From Siphonodentalium dalli (lineage: Eukaryota > Mollusca > Scaphopoda > Gadilida > Siphonodentaliidae): a DNA stretch of 64,000 nt. Both the position numbers and the translations under genes were made by a program. How positions within the stretch are numbered: position 1 is the first letter of the stretch; every line of letters begins with the position of its first letter. Of the stretch, positions 57,356 through 64,000 are shown piece after piece. The stretch is taken from positions 134,113,129 through 134,177,128 of the forward strand of contig CP136064.1 of the NCBI GenBank assembly GCA_032622095.1, in the 5' to 3' direction. Under the pieces are notes generated by a model. The model saw only the letters and a program-made list of their open reading frames with translations. It ran no database searches and had not been told where the DNA came from.

Positions 57356-60325
57356 AGCTAACACTGGTCAATGTGAATTCGGGTCCCACATACTCTAGGA
57401 ATACACACACCGCTGAACACTGTGGGTCAAATATAGACAAATTTTGACAAAAATCAGCTCAAATAAGGTTGAAAACAGACATTTCTCTAAATATCAGTCA
57501 TGTGACAAATGTTCAGGTTGCTACATGTACCAATTATTATTGTTGCAACACATGCCGAAATAAATTTATGAACTAAAAAGATCTTAAATCAGTTTGAAAA
57601 TAAGCATAAGTCTAGTAGATCTGAAATTTTGAAATGGCTGAAACCCAAACATGGCTGATGAATCTTAAATACATGAAAATATCTAGGGTTATGTTAATTA
57701 GCCTTGATAATAGTGCAATGTTACCTCTAAAGTGCACATAATTTATCTGATCATTGTGCGAGTATAAACAAAAGTTTTACTTTTTTCAACATATAATGAA
57801 TTTCCCTTTCAAAATATAGTCCATATATCAATGTATATGGATTTCTATGTGTTTTTTCCCTTTCAAAATTCATGTGAACTCTATTATATTCTGATTTATA
57901 TGCAACTGTGCATGGATGCACTGGAAGCCCTTGTGGCAGATATTTTTGTATCTGTATTTCTGGCATGGGGGATGTCCTAGGCATTGATTGAACCATAATT
58001 TGTGTGAATAAATGGTTGCTATGGCTCCCTAATGTTCTCGTCTTGTGGGTAGAGTTTGAAAAATCTTCAAAAATGAGGTCCTGTCCCATCATGTATGGTC
58101 ATAGAATGGTGCACTGGACCTAAATCATGAATATGTTAGATTAACACAACTGATAGTTGTTTTAAATACTACTTCCTGGTCACAAATGCTTGAAACATAT
58201 GTTTTGTGTCCATGCTTTAAACCAGCAAGGACCATGACTGGTAAATATAATGTTTAATTAGGTGAATAGCTATTGGACTCACAGAGAGTGATAATTTGAT
58301 GGATTTCACAAGTCGCAGTATCAGTATAATAAGTTGTGAACTTGTGAGGCAGATGTTGGGTTAAATTAGCCAAGTTATACATTAATGCCCTAAGTAATCG
58401 ACCTCTTAACCAAAGCAGAAGTATGGGTAACATTTCAGGATTTAGTCAGAAATGTGGCTTGTTGCCATTCATCAGAAAGCTCTCCCCGAGATTCACTACC
58501 TTTATACATTTCTATTTTCAGACTATATTAATGATGGAGAACGAGAGATGTGGTTAACTCATCAGGACAAATCATTAGAATGTAATAATGTGAGTACCAT
58601 AATGATAAGCATAAATGATTATTGTATTTTGCATGCAGATCTTTAGTAACATCAACAATCAGCACTGACTGGTACAATGTACATGTAGCTGTATATGTAG
58701 CCATAAATCAATGACTTTTGGGATAAAAACATATTTCTATATAATCTACTTTTGTTGATATATTAAAGAGATTAAACTACTAACTAATACCAATATTAGT
58801 GATAATGACTTTTTTTGGTGAAAAAATTGGACTTTTTTATATTAATCCCAGAGACTACAATTATCTGCTGAAGTAAAAATATATGATGTGGTATATAGAC
58901 TGTTTTTACTTTTGTCACATTCTCAGGGTCAAAGTATCATGATTATAGAATATATTCTTCAGTCATATTTAAATTTGTGCAGTACATTGTACTATTTTTC
59001 GCTAGTGTGCATTTATTATTCACATGTGTATAGCTAAATCATGGTTAGATATTTTAAGTTGAATTTCTTCTAAAATATAAACATATATATTCCAGACTGA
59101 AGGAATTTTTGTCAAGATGATCTTTAATATGCACAAGTATTTTCAGCGATAATGAAGAACTGAAATTGTCATCATATACAAAAATATTTGTAAGTTTAGA
59201 AGTTGCTCAGAATTTTAAATAGAGCGAAACATAGTACTTCACAAATTCAAATATGAGTAAGGTATACAATTGATATACAGGGGATCCTAGTAGTTCAGTC
59301 AGTATTGGGCATGAATAAGGAATCAGAATTCCTAAATGAAAAGATTATATCATCTCAGCCATAGAGCTTTCTCTTCCAGAATCATTCCGATAACCAAGAT
59401 GGACACAGTTTAAATTGAAAAGCACAGTATGACATCATTTGAACTAACCATTGCTTGATCTGCATGTTAATCAGGAATGAGATTTTCTTCATGGCATTGC
59501 TGAGAAAGTACATCGAACATAGCAATATATCTTTTTCAATATCATTGTCATTATTGTGTTACTTCACAAAACTGCTGGTAACATTGTAAGAATGTAATGA
59601 TTGTACATGTGGCAATTCGCTAAATTCAAGTGTGTTTAATGAACTGCAGTTGTGCAATTTCTTGGAGTCTTGTCCTTCCAGCCATATCTACATCTCTCTC
59701 TCCATTAGAACCTATAATAGAACGATAACAATATTTTATGTTATAGAAACCAACATCACTATATAAAGGAGACTGGTGCTGCCTAACTCATGGAGTGTGT
59801 GACTCACTGGAATTGGCGTCAAGTTTTGGATAGCAGATCTTGAATGTTAGTAACCAGAAAAAGTGAATAGTTTCAGTCGAGGCCAACAAACAGTGCAAAA
59901 GACAATAACTTTCAGTTTAGTTTAATTGTTATTCTCATTAAAATTATAAAATAACAATTCTTGTAATATCAATCCACCAGCAATGTTATATATTAAGGTT
60001 GGCAAAATTGTAAAGTTTGATGTCTAATCTATACTGGCCTTTAGTGAAGAATTGAATATGAGGTCACTCTCCCTCAGACAATTTTTTTTTACAACAACAG
60101 ACATTTTATGAAACTTGTTTTGATAACATGATTATATAAGTGCAGTTATCATCAAAACATGAAAGAAACATATATGCTGTCTCATATATTCATCCCTAGA
60201 TATTGAATCAAATAAAATACATGTGCCACTGCCAAATAAATTGTGTTCTAAACATCGTAATATTTTTGTCCCACAATATATATTTCTAGTGACGGAAATG
60301 TCTGTTGAGTGGTGCCTTTTAACTT

Positions 60326-60465
60326 CTTAACCAAAGCAGAATTATGGGTAACTTTTCAGGATTTAGTCGGAAATATGGCTTGTTGCCATTCATCGGAAAG
60401 CTCTCCCGAGAGCCATATTTCCGACTAAATCCTGAAAAGTTACCCATAATTCTGCTTTGGTTAAG
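60326..60465. repeat. Mirror copy of the perfect 55-bp-arm hairpin
   Basis: Same 55-bp stems and 30-nt loop as 34,546-34,685 in reverse orientation. Both copies keep perfect stems. Confidence 0.92.
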
Positions 60466-60995
60466 AGGTCGATTACTGAGGGCATTACTGTATGTCTATT
60501 ATTCATTTGGAGGGAATTCAGGATACACCAACAGATAGAAAATATCCTAAGGGAACTACTTGTCACTTAGTATTTAGTAAAAAACCTTTGACAAGCTAAG
60601 CTGTAGATATAAACTACATCAGTTATAACAAAAAAATGTTTCAAATGTCCGCTCTCAGAATTCTAATGTACATGTATGTACCTGTCAATATTCTAGTGGT
60701 GCAATCCTCAAACCATGCTGACACCCATCGGTCTCAATCATTCTTTCATTCCTTCTATTCATATTCTGTGCTTGGACTGGGCTACAAGTGCATGAACAAC
60801 TGATCTGAAATATAAGAAAAGTTGATTTAATTTTTGGTTTAACATGAAACGGCATACATTTTTAAATACTTTTCTGTCAGAAAAGAATATCTATAACATC
60901 ATTGGAATATTGAATAAAGAATGTGCATCATATAAGATGACATATGATATGGTGTGAGATGTGCTGCAATTGGTTTGGAATAAAAATTCATTTTT

Positions 60996-62149
60996 TCCAT
61001 TTTGAGTTTTTGACCATCAGCCATGATTTTGGCCGAATAACCAAAAAATGACTCGATCTCATCCATGACAAATTTCACAATGATCTGACAAAAGATGCGA
61101 CCTGTAACCCTGGCCAAAGGATTTAGTCATGCAAAGAGTAAAATCCAAGATGGCTGCCAGCGGCCATGATTTTTGGCCTAACGACCCCACTAATGTAGCC
61201 GAATGACCCCAAAATTACTCATTCCCCATCTCAATGTCAATATTAACATCCGTGACAAATTTCATGATGATCCAACCAAAGGTACAACCTGTAGGCTGTG
61301 CCAGAGAATTTAGTCATGCAAACAGTAAAATCTAAGATGGCTGCCAGTAGCCATTTTTTTGGCCGAATGACCCCAAAGTTACTCGTTCGCATCTACATGT
61401 CATTGTTAACATCCGTGACAAATTTCATGATAATTAGAAGAACAGTACGACCTGTAGCCCGTGCTAATGGATTGAATATTGAAATCCAAGATGGTCGCTG
61501 GCGGCCATGTTTTTTTTCTTCAGAATGACCCCAAAATGAACGGTTCTGGTCTAAATGTTGATATCAACAGCTATGTCAAATTTCATAATGATCCGACCAC
61601 AAGTAGCACCTGTAGCCTGTATTGTTGACGAATCACACACACACATACGCACACACAGACGACAAAGCCATGGCAATAGCTCAAACTTTACAAAGTAAAG
61701 TTCAGCTAATAAAACAAATGGTTGGGTTAGTCTTAACTAACATATATGTGAGCCAGAGAGGCCCATTTCACATTTATTCTTCAGGGCGAAAACTATACCT
61801 GTGTTTCTGGTAATAAACGGTCATTGAAAAATATGGGTGGCCCAGGTGGGAAGGTGGTGTTTTCATTTTTAGCTCAACTTTACTTTGTAAAGTTTTAGCT
61901 ATTGCCATGGCTTGGTATCGTCGTCTGTGTGTGTGTGTTTGTGTGTGACTCGTCAACAATTTCCTCTAGCACGGGCTACAGGTCGTACCTTTGGTCATTA
62001 TAAAATTGGATCATTATAAAATTTGTCATAGCTGTTGGCATTGACATGTAGAGTCATTTTGGGGTCATTCGGCAAAAAACATGGCCACCAGCAGCCATCT
62101 TGGATTTTACTCTTTGCATGACTAAATCCTTTGGCACGGGCTACAGGTC
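60996..62149. repeat. Mirror copy of the CCATCTTGGATTT foldback array
   Basis: Reverse complement of 32,862-34,015, with the same unit order and the CA-rich core near 61,622-61,960. Confidence 0.85.
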
Positions 62150-62150
62150 G

Positions 62151-62390
62151 TAACCCTTTTATGACTGGAGCCATGCTGGTTCAGCATTAATGATCCTGTG
62201 CCAGTGCATTCTATTATATATGGAGCCTCGAATATATAAGAGAATGCACTGGCTTATAAGGTCAAGGTAAATATTGTTAAGCCAATGAATTCTCTTAAAT
62301 ATAAGAGAATGCATTAATTCTCTTAAATATAAGAGAATGCATTGGAACAGGGTTTTCACAAAATTTCAAGATGCAGTCATGAAAGGGTTA
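62151..62390. mobile_element. Mirror copy of the AAGAGAATGCA-hairpin MITE
   Basis: Reverse complement of 32,621-32,860 with the terminal TAACCCTTTT and AAAGGGTTA ends preserved. Confidence 0.78.
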
Positions 62391-63972
62391 ACCCGAAGAA
62401 ATTCACCTTGATAGTTGAAGTTTTGGACATCTTACTTCTACAAAGATATTAAACTTAAAATATCATGACAAACCTATGTCTCATATACCGGTACTCGATA
62501 ATTTCCTAACAGGTCACTGAACAGGTATTGGGGGGGGGGGGGGGGGGGGGAGATAAAAGGACCTGAGTATCCAATTACCACCTAGTAGCTACATATGAGA
62601 AAAAATAAACTTATGATTTTATTGCTTATTATTGCTTTATATAGTCATGAAATGGTGAGAAATTAACTTTATTGAGTTGATTGTGTTGGTGTTTGGATGG
62701 ATGGGTGCTACCCAAGTATGATCAGGCTGATTATAATCCCCCCCCCCCCCACTCATGCAGAAGCTACATCAGGGAAATTTCCAGGGCTGTTTTGATAGCT
62801 GTTACAGGTATGGGTGCCCAAACTTGAGAAGCCCAAATGACCCCAAATTCCCAGTGGACAGTATTGAATCAACCTGAATTTTCAAGGCAATTCAACAATA
62901 AGCGCTGTATTAAAAAATCTGCAGTTGCAATACGGCCTTCATTTGCATGTTGAATTTTTAAATCAGAAATATTATGTCCTATTTATAATATATGCGTCTG
63001 TATCTGTGTTGGTTCGGTGTAGAAGCCGTATTTTAAAGTTATATTGGGATACCGGTACATATCCTCTGCTGGAAACAGGTGTCCCCAAATTATCTCTGGA
63101 TTCTTCCCTGAGCTACATATGAGAATGTTTGGACTATATAAAGCAAAATAAGTGATAATCAGGACTTGGTATCTCCCCCAACTTAATAAACTTTTTCTCG
63201 GATGAAGTATGGTATATAAAGCAAAATAAGCGATAGATGATGTTTTGATCATATGCAGCTACTAGATGGGCGGCGGAGAAGATTCTCAGTCCTGGGTATC
63301 TCCCCCGAGTCCACCCCCTCACAAACCCAGACTCAACCAAATTTTTCTCAGATATAGTTAATTTCTTGCCATATCATCACTATATAAAGCAAAATATGTG
63401 ATTGTGAGGGTAAAATAAGTGGAAAAATATTATGTGGGTGGGAGATACCAATGTTGGTAGAGGAAAATTGTTCCACTTGTAGTCCACAATTTCCTAACAG
63501 GTACACAGGATATATACCCATCCCTGTTAACTGCATATGTTCAGCAGTTCTTATGATATTGGTTGGGGTAATGCATATTTTGGGAGGAGATATAACAAAA
63601 CAAAAGACACCCATATGTAAGGCCAAGTGATAATCTGACAGATTTGATTTGCTCTTAAAGTGCCTTAAGCGGAATTAATTTATTTGCTCTTTTAAAAGTA
63701 AAATTCATCTATTTGAGCTTGAGCATAAATCAGATTGTCTAGAAATAAAAAAAGAGTGAATTAGACTCTGAGAAAGGAATTACAAATAGGTGGACTAGTA
63801 TATATTATTAAATACATGTATGATAGTCTCATGTCTTATTTACACTTAAGCGCAAATGATGTGCGCTTAATTGAGCTCAAATAAATGTTTTTTTTACATA
63901 GAGCATAATTAAATGATTGGGTCTATGAACACCTTTCATGTATGGTACATATTCCAGATACAGATAATTTAA

Positions 63973-64000
63973 AGGTACGGTTGGCCTTGGCGGTGGGTAT
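63973..64000. mobile_element. TTAA-flanked MITE, family B, mirror copy (truncated by window end)
   Basis: TTAA at 63969-63972 followed by AGGTACGGTTGGCCTTGG, the right terminus of family B in reverse. Only 28 bases are inside the window. Confidence 0.85.

Larger units (their letters stand above)
54605..64000 (-). repeat. Right arm of the giant inverted repeat (continues past the window)
   Basis: Reverse complement of 31,011-40,488 throughout, starting at TGTAGTATATTTTATTAAAG. Differences seen include absence of the 76-bp segment (junction near 59,344), small indels around 57,127-57,135 and single-base changes such as 61,800 (TGTGTTTCTGG against the left-arm CCAGAAATACA) and 63,229. The arm is still fully matched at base 64,000, inside a family B MITE, so its true length is unknown. 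Confidence 0.95.

Overview
The window reads as intergenic or heterochromatin-like DNA from a eukaryote, most likely a marine invertebrate. It is AT-rich, has no operon-like coding, and is packed with non-LTR retrotransposon remnants, TTAA-flanked MITEs, foldback elements, minisatellites and long C/G homopolymer runs. Short phrases such as the AGTTATGGCCCTTG and AAGGTCAAGGTCA types recall mollusc genomes, while the TAGGCCTATA motif near 3.7-3.9 kb recalls echinoderm, hemichordate and some gastropod DNA. I cannot settle the phylum. I see no convincing host protein gene, tRNA or rRNA; nearly all open frames are accidental or belong to transposons. All coordinates, identities and repeat pairings were worked out by eye.

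Layout. 0.3-12 kb: several TIR-bounded non-autonomous elements, including a TA-flanked MITE (5.76-6.65 kb) and a 1.27 kb near-perfect palindrome with a TTTGG duplication (7.15-8.42 kb), plus satellite-like tandem repeats (10.8-11.9 kb). 12.6-21 kb: two copies of a TTAA-flanked foldback MITE (family A) around an alternating inverted array of a ~1.8 kb unit (14.26-20.59 kb). 21-31 kb: MITE family B, a G-rich TIR element with a 9-10 bp duplication, and a 21-bp minisatellite. That minisatellite contains a 5'-truncated non-LTR retrotransposon, itself split by a Mutator-like foldback element with a 9-bp duplication. MITE family C and arrays of CTTAAG-centred palindromes follow.

31.0-64.0 kb is a giant inverted repeat. 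The left arm (31,011-40,488) and right arm (54,605-64,000, running off the window) are about 99% identical by eye around a 14.1 kb spacer. The spacer holds the best-resolved nest of insertions. A transposon bounded by CAGGTCTGG termini and an ATCTT duplication (45,594-53,864) interrupts a cysteine-rich CXC-like reading frame. Its left TIR was hit by a second non-LTR element (45,726-47,470, still open over about 455 codons). Its right TIR was hit by a 1.93 kb long-TIR foldback element carrying an RG-rich coding remnant (51,794-53,724). A further long-TIR element (43,355-45,478) with a PHD-like zinc-finger remnant lies about 115 bp to the left.

The value of the window is as a readable insertion record: several elements have both a filled and an empty copy of their target site inside these 64 kb, so element boundaries and target duplications can be inferred without other data.
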